NCBI GenBank assembly: GCA_017620135.1
Contig: JAFZQZ010000014.1
Coordinates: 1 to 33,402, forward strand
DNA: 33,402 bases
Direction: 5' to 3'
Source: Bacillota bacterium
GTDB taxonomy: Bacteria > Bacillota > Clostridia > Lachnospirales > Bianqueaceae
The notes beneath the pieces were generated by a model. That model worked only from the letters and a program-made list of their open reading frames with translations. It was not told the DNA's origin and did no database searches. Shown one piece after another: positions 1-7,322 of this stretch. The translations under genes and the position numbers were made by a program. Within the stretch, counting starts at the first letter, position 1, and every line of letters begins with the position of its first letter.

Positions 1-355
1 GCAGGAACAGCTCGCGCATCGCAGTGTTGATTGCGTCGCAGACGAGGTCGGTATTCAGGGCTTCAAGGATGGTTTTACCGGGAAGGATCTCACTGTCCAT
101 GTCGGCGGAGTGGGTCATACCGGAGCAGCCGATCGTCTCAACAAGCGCTTCTTCGATAACGCCGTCCTTGACGTTCAGGCTCAGCTTGCAGGTGCCCTGC
201 TGAGGCGCGCACCAGCCAATGCCGTGGGTATATCCGGAGATATCCTTGATTTCTTTTGCCTGGATCCATTTTCCTTCTTCAGGAATCGGAGCGGGGCCGT
301 GGTTTGGGCCTTTTGCGACACAAACCATCTCTTCAACTTCCTTTGTGTATTGCAT
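1..355 (-). CDS. Fe-S cluster assembly scaffold protein (NifU-like, clostridial type), 5' part
   Basis: The reverse strand reads MQYTKEVEEMVCVAKGPNHG onward, an open frame of 118 codons that runs off the left edge, so the C-terminal half is missing. The sequence matches from memory the short NifU-like scaffold of Clostridia that is usually encoded beside a GGGtGRT-type protein. Conserved cysteines are visible in MVCVAKG, GWCAPQQGTC and IGCSGM, as expected for a protein that holds a nascent Fe-S cluster in the cytoplasm. The ATG at 355-353 is preceded by AGGAGG (372-367) and by a consensus promoter. An ATG at 363 lies in another frame and was not chosen. Family call fairly sure; exact partner genes lie outside the window. 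Confidence 0.82.
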   Translation of the reverse strand, partial: MQYTKEVEEMVCVAKGPNHGPAPIPEEGKWIQAKEIKDISGYTHGIGWCAPQQGTCKLSLNVKDGVIEEALVETIGCSGMTHSADMDSEILPGKTILEALNTDLVCDAINTAMRELFL

Positions 356-697
356 GTGAACATGTTCCTCCTGTTCAGATTTTTATGAGCATACTTAAGG
401 AAATTATAAATGGAAAACGAGGGACTGTCAACCGGAAAGATAGGATTCTCCGTGGATTCTAAGGGAAGGAAACGATGGACGGATCTGCCAACTCGTCTTC
501 CCTTAATTGTAAACATTTTTTGAACTTTTGGGCTTCTGATCAGGCTGAAAATGTATCTTCCCCAAAAAACTTGTGGTTTGGTTCAAGCTATTTAATTTGT
601 TAAACAAAAAACGGCTAAATCCCTCTGTTTATACCGCTTTCCGGGATTGACAGACATGCTATGATGAAGGAAAAAACCCAAGGAGGAGCTGAAGAAA
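356..697. other. Intergenic region between divergent genes
   Basis: This 342-base AT-rich gap separates the divergent Fe-S scaffold gene and the nuclease-like gene. It holds the strong minus-strand promoter at 403-431 and the two ribosome binding sites. I see no terminator, repeat or small gene. No convincing plus-strand promoter was found: a TTGACA at 647-652 and a TATGAT at 660-665 are only 7 bases apart and cannot work as a pair. Confidence 0.6.
403..431 (-). promoter_or_regulatory. Sigma-A promoter of the Fe-S scaffold gene
   Basis: On the reverse strand a perfect TTGACA (-35, 431-426) and a perfect TATAAT (-10, 408-403) are separated by exactly 17 bases. Transcription would start near 396, giving a leader of about 40 bases ahead of the ATG at 355 that includes the AGGAGG. 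Confidence 0.85.
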
Positions 698-1504
698 ATG
701 ATCCCGGAACCTGTGATTCGGATGAGACTGAATGAACTGGAATCAAAAATCGAAGATATCCAAAAAGCTATGAGAAGCCTTCCTGCCGGAATCTTGAAAA
801 TCGACCAGAATGGCCCTTATGTCAAATGGTATGTTCTGAACAGGCAAAAAGAAGGCGTCAGATCCATGAGGACCTATCTGCCCAAGCACAAACTGGCTCT
901 TGCAAAGAAACTGGCTCTGAAGACCTATTACGCAGCACTGCTTGAAGATTTGAAGACTGAACAAATCTGTCTGAAAAAGAAACTATCCCAGAACGAGAGC
1001 GCTTTTCCTGTAAATTCTGTGGAAAAGCTGTTACAAAACCAGTCGTTCCGGGAACTACTTCCACCGGAGATACGTTCCGTGGAAGAAGAGATACACGACT
1101 GGCAAAATGCAGAATTCGCGCGTAATCCTTACATGCCTCAGGAACTAAAGGTTCCTACTCTGGCCGGTATTCCGGTCCGTTCCAAATCAGAAGCCATCAT
1201 CGCGGATTCGCTCTTCGAACGAGGAATCCTTTTCCGCTATGAACCCGGTATCATCCTGAGTGACGGCCGAATCGTGTATCCCGATTTCATAGTCCGCAAC
1301 CGATATACCCATCAGGAATACCCGTGGGAGCATCTGGGGCTCATGGATGATCCGGCCTATATTGCAAAAAACACTGAAAAGCTTCAGCGATATTCGGCGT
1401 CCGGCTATACCCCTATGGTAAACCTGATCCTGTCCTTCGAAACACGAACGCATCCCCTTTCCCGTCCTCAGGTCATGCATATCATTGACCAGTTTCTCTC
1501 GTAA
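698..1504 (+). CDS. PD-(D/E)XK nuclease-like hypothetical protein
   Basis: This 268-residue soluble protein follows a clear AAGGAGGA. The N-terminal half is charged and partly helical or coiled-coil (about residues 5-25 and 65-100), with a small WYV...TYLPK segment between. The C-terminal half carries the pattern of a PD-(D/E)XK fold: RSKSE (E165), YPDF (D196) and YPWEHLG (E211). The usual terminal lysine of E-x-K is not present; the position is E-H-L. I recognise this as a family common in Clostridia without a known function. A DNA-cleaving or DNA-binding role is inference. It stands alone as a single gene, followed by the repeat element rather than by a methylase or ATPase that would suggest a restriction or defence system. 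Confidence 0.6.
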   Translation: MIPEPVIRMRLNELESKIEDIQKAMRSLPAGILKIDQNGPYVKWYVLNRQKEGVRSMRTYLPKHKLALAKKLALKTYYAALLEDLKTEQICLKKKLSQNESAFPVNSVEKLLQNQSFRELLPPEIRSVEEEIHDWQNAEFARNPYMPQELKVPTLAGIPVRSKSEAIIADSLFERGILFRYEPGIILSDGRIVYPDFIVRNRYTHQEYPWEHLGLMDDPAYIAKNTEKLQRYSASGYTPMVNLILSFETRTHPLSRPQVMHIIDQFLS

Positions 1505-1524
1505 ATAGGGTAGATCGGGCCCGT

Positions 1525-1813
1525 TTGGGCCAGATTGATCCTTTGTGCTCCTTGCCACCCAAAACTGCCTGTGTTTTTTGGAATAGATATCAACAGGACG
1601 AGCTATCTTATCCAAGGATTGGAAGAGATAGCTCGTCAAAAGAATTTCTCGCCCAAACGGAGTTTTTCTGAGCTGTTTTTTCTGGATAAGATACCAGCCA
1701 GACGGCTCTTCCCGCCCAGGGATTGGAGAAGATAGCTCGTCAAATTGATGCGCCGCCCAATAATGCAAAAATGTACTGGGCGACGGACCTTAAATTTGCA
1801 CTAAACGCTCCAA
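1525..1813 (+). repeat. MITE-like non-coding repeat, copy 1
   Basis: About 290 bases align with the reverse complement of 21292-21623. Shared blocks include ATATCAACAGGACGAGCTAT (1588-1607), CCAAGGATTGGAA, GGATAAGATACCAG and CCCAATAATGCAAAAA. The element contains strong inverted repeats: GACGAGCTATCT (1597-1608) with AGATAGCTCGTC (1626-1637), and a hairpin closed by CCGCCCA/TGGGCG around 753 bases further in-element at 1753-1783. AGATAGCTCGTCAAA occurs twice, 104 bases apart, so the element has two internal half-units. The right end CTAAACGCTCCAA (1801-1813) is a degenerate form of the 13-base terminal repeat seen intact in copy 2. The left end is eroded. No coding capacity was seen. Confidence 0.8.
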
Positions 1814-1880
1814 TGGCGTGGGGCGAAAGCTTAAAATGTTTTGTAAACATCCCAAAGCGATGGCCGGAAACACGAAAGGC

Positions 1881-1909
1881 TTGAACTTTTCCAACAAAAG
1901 GACTATAAT
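1881..1909 (+). promoter_or_regulatory. Sigma-A promoter of htpG
   Basis: TTGAAC (1881-1886), a 17-base spacer and a perfect TATAAT (1904-1909) lie about 65 bases upstream of the htpG ATG. No CIRCE (HrcA) operator or CtsR box is visible, unlike the hsp20 gene further along. The promoter sits 68 bases beyond the end of repeat copy 1. A small palindrome ATGTTT-TGT-AAACAT at 1836-1850 lies between the two. Confidence 0.8.
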
Positions 1910-1927
1910 ATTTTGCGGTAAAATATC

Positions 1928-1951
1928 GCCCCGTTTTATAAAGGACGGGGC
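1928..1951 (+). promoter_or_regulatory. Hairpin in the htpG 5' leader
   Basis: GCCCCGT (1928-1934) can pair with ACGGGGC (1945-1951) around a 10-base loop. It lies between the predicted start of transcription (about 1916) and the Shine-Dalgarno AGGAGG (1962-1967). It leaves the ribosome binding site free and has no U-tract, so it is more likely an mRNA-stability structure than a terminator. Function is unknown. Confidence 0.45.
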
Positions 1952-1973
1952 TCTTATAGTCAGGAGGCATATC

Positions 1974-4034
1974 ATGGCAAAGAAACAATTCAAGACCGAA
2001 TCAAAAAAACTGCTGGATATGATGATCAACTCGATCTATACCCACAAAGAGATCTTCCTGCGCGAGCTCATTTCCAACGGCTCCGACGCGATCGACAAGC
2101 TGTATTTCCGTTCGCTGACCGACAGTTCGATCGCCCTGAAACGAGGTGACTACGAGATCCGTCTGATCCCGAACAAGGAAGCCCGCACGCTGGTGATCAA
2201 GGACAACGGCATCGGAATGACCGAGAAAGAACTGGAGAATAACCTGGGCACGATCGCCCGCAGCGGTTCTCTCGATTTCAAGAAGAACGCGGATCAGCAG
2301 GACGCGGCATCAGCGGAAGCGGCAGAAGCATCTGATGCCAAAGCGGCCGAAGCGGAAGACGACGGCGCCGACAAGGCTTCGCCCGACAAGCCGATCGACA
2401 TCATCGGCCAGTTCGGCGTGGGCTTCTACTCTGCTTTTATGGTGAGCGCCGAGATCAAGGTCGAATCCAAAGCCTACGGCTCCGACGAAGCCTGGTGCTG
2501 GATCTCCCGCGGCGTCGACGGCTATACCATCGACCCCTGTGAGAAAGCAGAAAACGGCACCACGATCACGCTGACCCTTAAGCCTGATACGGATGACGAG
2601 AAATACAGCGAATTCCTGGAAGAGTGGAAGATCCGTGAACTCGTCCGCAAGTACAGTGACTATATCCGCTACCCCATCCGCATGCAGGTGACCCGTTCCC
2701 GCAAGAAGGAAGGCTCTCCTGATGACAAGCCGGAGTATGAGGACTATAAGGAAGACACCACGCTGAACAGCATGGTACCGCTCTGGAAAAAGCCTACGTC
2801 CGCTGTCAGCGACGAAGAGTATAACAACTTCTACAGCGAGAAGTTCTTCGATTACGAAGCCCCGCTGAAAGTCATCCGCCAGCACAGTGAGGGAACCTCG
2901 GACTTCGTTTCCCTGCTGTTCATCCCGTCTCACGCTCCGTACAACTATTATACCCGCGAGTATGAAAAGGGTCTGCAGCTATACTCCAGCGGTGTGCTGA
3001 TCATGGATAAATGCAAAGATCTGCTGCCCGATTACTACAGCTTTGTTCACGGTCTGGTAGACTCCTCCGATCTTTCCCTGAACATCTCCCGTGAAATGCT
3101 GCAGCACGACCGCCAGCTGAAGATCATCGCCCGCGCGGTCGAAAAGAAGATCTCGCAGGAACTGAAGAAGATGCTGGAAAACGACCGTGAAAAATACGAG
3201 ACTTTCTTCAAAGCCTTCGGTACCCAGCTGAAATACGGTATCTATCAGGATTACGGCATGCATAAGGATCCGCTCCAGGATCTGCTGCTCTTCGCCTCCA
3301 GTTACAAAGCAGAAGCGCCGGAGGCGGATGAGACCGCCAAAGATCAGCCGGACGCCGCTGAAGAGAAGAAGGCTTTTGTCCCCACCTCTGTCACCCTGAA
3401 AGAATATGTTTCCCGCATGAAGGAAGGTCAGGACAAGATCTATTACGCGCCAGGTGAGACCAAAGAGCAGATCGCGCTGCTGCCGCAGGTCGAAGCCGTC
3501 GTCTCCAAGGGTTACGAAGTGCTGTACCTTACCGAAGAGATCGATGAATTCGCGCTTCAGGTCATGAATACTTATGAAGAGAAAGCTTTCTCCAACGTAT
3601 GCAAGGACGATGTGGACCTGTCTACCGAAGAAGAGAAAGAGACTCTGAAGGAAGAAAACGACCTGTCCAAGGATATGTTCGAGTTCATGAAAAACACGAT
3701 CGGTTCCCCGGTCACAGCCGTACGCTTCACCAACATGCTCCAGAACCACGCAGCCGCGCTTTCCAGCGAAGGCGAACTTTCGGTGAACATGGAAAAAGCT
3801 CTCAGCCGTATGCCGGGAGCCGAAGAAAATGAAATGTTCAAAGCTCAGCTGGTGCTGGAGATCAACATGAACCATCCGATCGCGCAGAAACTGAAAGAGC
3901 TCTTCGTCGTCGATCAGGATAAGCTGGCCAAATACAGTAAGATCCTGTATGCTCAGGCCAGACTCGTCAGCGGTCTTGAGCTGACGAACGCCTCCGAGAT
4001 CAGTGATCTGGTCGTCGGATTGATGACAGAATGA
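1974..4034 (+). CDS. htpG: Molecular chaperone HtpG (bacterial Hsp90)
   Basis: Cytoplasmic ATP-dependent chaperone of 686 residues. The start is the ATG at 1974 (MAKKQFKTES), six bases after AGGAGG; an upstream in-frame ATG at 1818 would begin before the promoter and was rejected. The N-terminal ATPase domain shows FLRELISNGSDAIDK, DNGIGM and GQFGVGFYSAFMV (about residues 145-157), followed by the middle domain and the C-terminal dimerisation domain. Two low-complexity acidic stretches are unusual: an Ala/Glu/Asp-rich insert at about residues 106-140 in the ATP-lid region and another at about 445-470 before SVTLKEYVSRM. They make the protein longer than the roughly 620-640 residues typical of the family. 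It is a single gene ending in a strong terminator. Confidence 0.97.
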   Translation: MAKKQFKTESKKLLDMMINSIYTHKEIFLRELISNGSDAIDKLYFRSLTDSSIALKRGDYEIRLIPNKEARTLVIKDNGIGMTEKELENNLGTIARSGSLDFKKNADQQDAASAEAAEASDAKAAEAEDDGADKASPDKPIDIIGQFGVGFYSAFMVSAEIKVESKAYGSDEAWCWISRGVDGYTIDPCEKAENGTTITLTLKPDTDDEKYSEFLEEWKIRELVRKYSDYIRYPIRMQVTRSRKKEGSPDDKPEYEDYKEDTTLNSMVPLWKKPTSAVSDEEYNNFYSEKFFDYEAPLKVIRQHSEGTSDFVSLLFIPSHAPYNYYTREYEKGLQLYSSGVLIMDKCKDLLPDYYSFVHGLVDSSDLSLNISREMLQHDRQLKIIARAVEKKISQELKKMLENDREKYETFFKAFGTQLKYGIYQDYGMHKDPLQDLLLFASSYKAEAPEADETAKDQPDAAEEKKAFVPTSVTLKEYVSRMKEGQDKIYYAPGETKEQIALLPQVEAVVSKGYEVLYLTEEIDEFALQVMNTYEEKAFSNVCKDDVDLSTEEEKETLKEENDLSKDMFEFMKNTIGSPVTAVRFTNMLQNHAAALSSEGELSVNMEKALSRMPGAEENEMFKAQLVLEINMNHPIAQKLKELFVVDQDKLAKYSKILYAQARLVSGLELTNASEISDLVVGLMTE

Positions 4035-4050
4035 TTCTTTCTTAAATTGA

Positions 4051-4086
4051 AAGGCATGATCCAGTTTTCGGATCATGCCTTTTTTT
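4051..4086 (+). terminator. Terminator after htpG, probably bidirectional
   Basis: AAGGCATGATCC (4051-4062) pairs with GGATCATGCCTT (4070-4081) around a 7-base loop and is followed by TTTTTTT (to 4086). Read on the other strand the same stem is followed by TTTCAATTT, so it may also end the convergent GH3 transcript. Confidence 0.9.
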
Positions 4087-4131
4087 CGTTCTGTAATAAG
4101 AAAATATCATTCTTGACAAAACAATGAAACA

Positions 4132-6549
4132 TCAATTATGGATAACCACCTCAGCATAAAACGCACGAGTTTTTCCATCGATCAACTGATCGTCTGTCAC
4201 AGTAAACTTTCCCCGCAGACGAATATCCTCTGAGGAAGCGCCTGCCTGAACGCTGAAATCACCCTTTTCGATCTTCCAGTTCATATGCTCATCCAGAAAA
4301 GCCATCTGGGAAGGATGTACAGTGAACGTTATGGATTTCGTTTCACCCGCTTTGAGAGATACTCTTGCAAATCCGGCAAGTTCCTTTACCGGTCTGGCCA
4401 CAGAAGCGTATTCATCAGTCAGATATAACTGAACGATTTCAGTCCCATCTACTTTGCCGGTATTCTTAACCTTAACAGAGATTTTGATCGGCTGGTCAGG
4501 AGCGACTTCGGATTTTTCGATTTTCAGATCTGAATATTTGAAATCCGTATAGGAAAGACCGTATCCGAAATAGTACCTTGGGCGCTGCGGACAGTCTACA
4601 TAGTCTGAAAACCCGATGGATTCACCTTTGTGCCAGCCACTGCCATATTCATGACAATAAACCAGCGGGATCTGTCCGGCATTGTATAAAACACTGACAG
4701 GAAGCTTTCCGGACGGATTGAGTCTCCCGGTCAGAATATCCACCAACACTTCAGCTCCAAAAGCACCCGGACAGAATGCTTCTATAACGGCACTCAGACA
4801 CTGATCAGCCGCATCGCTGGAAATCGGTTTCCCGCCAAAGTGGATACCGATCATCGGTTTTCCAAATGCAGACGCTTTCCTGATAAATTCCTCCTGGCAT
4901 GGAGGAAGCTGGATACTGGAAGCGTCCACGCCTTCTCCCATGGTCGCAACAGACCCGGTTCCATATTTCCCGCCGAGTGTGAGGATTACCAGATCCGCTT
5001 CCCGTATCATCTCCAACGCTTCCGGATAATCATCATCCGCGCTTCCGGCAATTGGATATCCTTTCGCCCAGGCAATATCCGAATCAGGATAACATTCTCT
5101 CAGTTCCTGCAATAAAGATCTGCATCCCGGATCGATCCAGGACAGGACGCTATCGAAGCTTTCGTTATCATCCCGTTGGACCTTGGTGCCTTTGATCAGG
5201 CTCGCCTCCTGAAGATCTTTATCCGCGGAGCCGACTCCGGCCAGTGAATTCTGTGCAGCACGTCCGGATTCCATCATACTCAGATGCGTATAGCCTCCGA
5301 AGTAGAAGCGGGCATTTACGGCATGTGGTCCGACCAGTACGATTTTTCCAGGTTTTTCCGATATATTCAGAGGAAGAATTCCATCATTTTTCAATAGAAC
5401 GACAGATTCCTGTGCTGCTTTTCTGGCTGCACCGGACTCTTGTTCTTCTTTGATTGCCGTTTCAAGTCCTTCCAGGGTGCCGAAGGGGTTTTCAAAAAGA
5501 CCCATTCGGAATTTTTCTGTCAGGATCCGTAGAACAGCTGTGTCCAGTAACGCTGCATCATAGATTCCATTACGAAAACGCTCCTGGAGTTCGTCGGAAT
5601 AAGCGACCGGATTGGGCAGCTCATAGTCCATCCCCGCCGAAAGACAGCGGAATCCTGCGTCCGCATAGCCGTCACTAACTTTTTTCGTATCAAAAACCTG
5701 AGAAACAGCACCATAATCAGAAAGAGTCGTTCCATCAAATCCCATCTGGTTACGCAGCGTCTGGGTCAGATATTGATAAGATGCAGAGAATGGAATTCCA
5801 TCAATTACATTGTAGCAAGGCATCACGCCTTTAAGGTTTGCTTCCGTGATCGCCGCTTGAAAGCTTTTCCCATAGACTTCGTTCAATTCACGGTTGCCGA
5901 TCGAACTTCCGGCGCCATGAAAACCTCCGCGTGAGGTATGGAACCCCATGAAGTGTTTGGCTGTAGCTGCCATTTCCCGTCCATGATCCTTGCTTTCCTG
6001 AATTCCCTTAGTGAATGCGACACCCAGCGAAGATGCCAGTGTAGCATCTTCACCATAGGCTTCGCCAAAACGTCCCAAACGCGGATCTCTTGCGACATCC
6101 AGAACCGGAGCCAGAACCTGTGTGATACCGGCCGCGTTCTCAATACGTGCAACGTTCTTTCCGATCTCATACTCTAGTTCCGGATCAAAAGCAGCTCCCC
6201 GGCTGATTCCGGTCGGGTAGTTGGCTGCCCCGTGAAAATATGCGCCGTTTACGCCTTCCATGTGGAAAATGGCCGGAATATGATGTGGGCTTTCCCTTAT
6301 TATTTTTTCCTGAAGATCTCTGAGCCACTGAATCGCTTCCGGAAGAGGTGTTTCCAGCATCTGCAGCCGAAGCGCACTGACCTGTCCGATGCCGCGTCCG
6401 CGGATCCATTCTTCATGCTTATCCCCCGGAAGGAATTCAAACGGCATGACGCCCCGGATCTGGGCCATCTTCTCTTCCAGACTCATTTTTCCGAGCAGAT
6501 CCTGTGCTCTTTCCAAAGGTGTCCTTGTTGAATCCAGATATTTCTCCAT
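4132..6549 (-). CDS. Glycoside hydrolase family 3 (beta-glucosidase/beta-xylosidase)
   Basis: This 805-residue retaining glycosidase has the classic GH3 order: N-terminal TIM barrel, alpha/beta sandwich, then a C-terminal fibronectin III-like domain (KELAGFARVSLKAGETKSI). The nucleophile is Asp278 in TTLSDYG, followed by AGMDYELPN. KHFMGFH and HMEGVNG are substrate-pocket motifs. No signal peptide is present, so it acts on imported oligosaccharides. The start is the ATG at 6549 because GGAGGAG stands just before it; a frame-extended start at 6576 would overlap the preceding gene. It is the last gene of the AraC-linked run and lies 19 bases after an SGNH esterase. The neighbours suggest xylo-oligosaccharides, but beta-glucosidase activity cannot be excluded. 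Confidence 0.92.
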   Translation of the reverse strand: MEKYLDSTRTPLERAQDLLGKMSLEEKMAQIRGVMPFEFLPGDKHEEWIRGRGIGQVSALRLQMLETPLPEAIQWLRDLQEKIIRESPHHIPAIFHMEGVNGAYFHGAANYPTGISRGAAFDPELEYEIGKNVARIENAAGITQVLAPVLDVARDPRLGRFGEAYGEDATLASSLGVAFTKGIQESKDHGREMAATAKHFMGFHTSRGGFHGAGSSIGNRELNEVYGKSFQAAITEANLKGVMPCYNVIDGIPFSASYQYLTQTLRNQMGFDGTTLSDYGAVSQVFDTKKVSDGYADAGFRCLSAGMDYELPNPVAYSDELQERFRNGIYDAALLDTAVLRILTEKFRMGLFENPFGTLEGLETAIKEEQESGAARKAAQESVVLLKNDGILPLNISEKPGKIVLVGPHAVNARFYFGGYTHLSMMESGRAAQNSLAGVGSADKDLQEASLIKGTKVQRDDNESFDSVLSWIDPGCRSLLQELRECYPDSDIAWAKGYPIAGSADDDYPEALEMIREADLVILTLGGKYGTGSVATMGEGVDASSIQLPPCQEEFIRKASAFGKPMIGIHFGGKPISSDAADQCLSAVIEAFCPGAFGAEVLVDILTGRLNPSGKLPVSVLYNAGQIPLVYCHEYGSGWHKGESIGFSDYVDCPQRPRYYFGYGLSYTDFKYSDLKIEKSEVAPDQPIKISVKVKNTGKVDGTEIVQLYLTDEYASVARPVKELAGFARVSLKAGETKSITFTVHPSQMAFLDEHMNWKIEKGDFSVQAGASSEDIRLRGKFTVTDDQLIDGKTRAFYAEVVIHN

Positions 6550-6568
6550 GGTGGCTCCTCCTCTTCCT

Positions 6569-7321
6569 TTACGCAAGATATTTCAACAGATTGTCATAGA
6601 CACTTTCATAGCCGCCGGCATACATATGCAGACCTTCTATCGTGATCTCGGCACGAAGCTGTCCATTTTCGTCCTTGAGCCCATCATTAACATCGATAAA
6701 GGAATAACCGTATTTTTTCGCAAGTTTCCTTAGCTTGCTATTCGTATCGTTCAGCGCTTCGTTCGTACGTGTTTTGAACATATTCTTCGCCCAGTCGGGG
6801 CCCTGGTCTGTAGGATTCACTGGATAATATGCCATCATATAGACCATGGTTCCCGGAAGGCGCACTTTCATCTGACGCAGGATCTCTTCGTAGTTTTTCA
6901 ACAGATGATCCTGCCAGTATTCCCCGTCGCTTTGTTCGTTGATATCGTTCGTTCCTATATTAATAAACACTTTGGACGGCTCCAGGTCGAAGAGGACTGT
7001 ATCGATCTCCCGAAGAAAATCATCGGTCGTCGTCCCTCCGATCCCCCTGTTGTACACGCACTTTCCAAGATCTTTGGAAAGTGCGTATTCTGCTATGGGG
7101 AACTGTTCCATAAGAGAGGAACCCGTAAAGAGGATCTGACCTTTCTTTGCGATCCGGTTCATCTCATGGTAATTGCGAACTTTGTTTTTCTGCTCGCTGC
7201 CGACAAGGTTTCTGGCCATTTCGCCGCAGGCATCCAATGCCGCAAGCAGTTCTTCCTTCGTCATTTCATATGGGCTTTTGCCCATCAGCTGCGTAATGAC
7301 AGCCTCGTTTTCTTTTCTCAT
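6569..7321 (-). CDS. SGNH/GDSL-family hydrolase (probable carbohydrate acyl esterase)
   Basis: A 250-residue cytoplasmic esterase. The SGNH blocks are visible: ILFTGSSLMEQF (block I, catalytic serine about residue 69), NRGIGGTTTDDF (block II glycine) and INIGTNDI (block III asparagine). Block V reads IEGLHM instead of the usual D-x-x-H, so the expected catalytic Asp is a Glu. Its start lies one base after the stop of the GPH transporter and no clear Shine-Dalgarno is seen, which suggests translational coupling. Sitting between a sugar symporter and a GH3 enzyme, it probably deacylates imported oligosaccharides, for example acetylated xylo-oligosaccharides (inference). A close paralogue lies at 26191-26919. 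Confidence 0.85.
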   Translation of the reverse strand: MRKENEAVITQLMGKSPYEMTKEELLAALDACGEMARNLVGSEQKNKVRNYHEMNRIAKKGQILFTGSSLMEQFPIAEYALSKDLGKCVYNRGIGGTTTDDFLREIDTVLFDLEPSKVFINIGTNDINEQSDGEYWQDHLLKNYEEILRQMKVRLPGTMVYMMAYYPVNPTDQGPDWAKNMFKTRTNEALNDTNSKLRKLAKKYGYSFIDVNDGLKDENGQLRAEITIEGLHMYAGGYESVYDNLLKYLA

Positions 7322-7322
7322 C

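Noticed and set aside
647..665. TTGACA...TATGAT promoter for the nuclease-like gene
   Set aside because: The two hexamers are only 7 bases apart; a real -35/-10 pair needs about 17.
2979..4076. Antisense open frame of 365 codons opposite htpG
   Set aside because: Shadow of the htpG reading frame with no Shine-Dalgarno and a start inside htpG.
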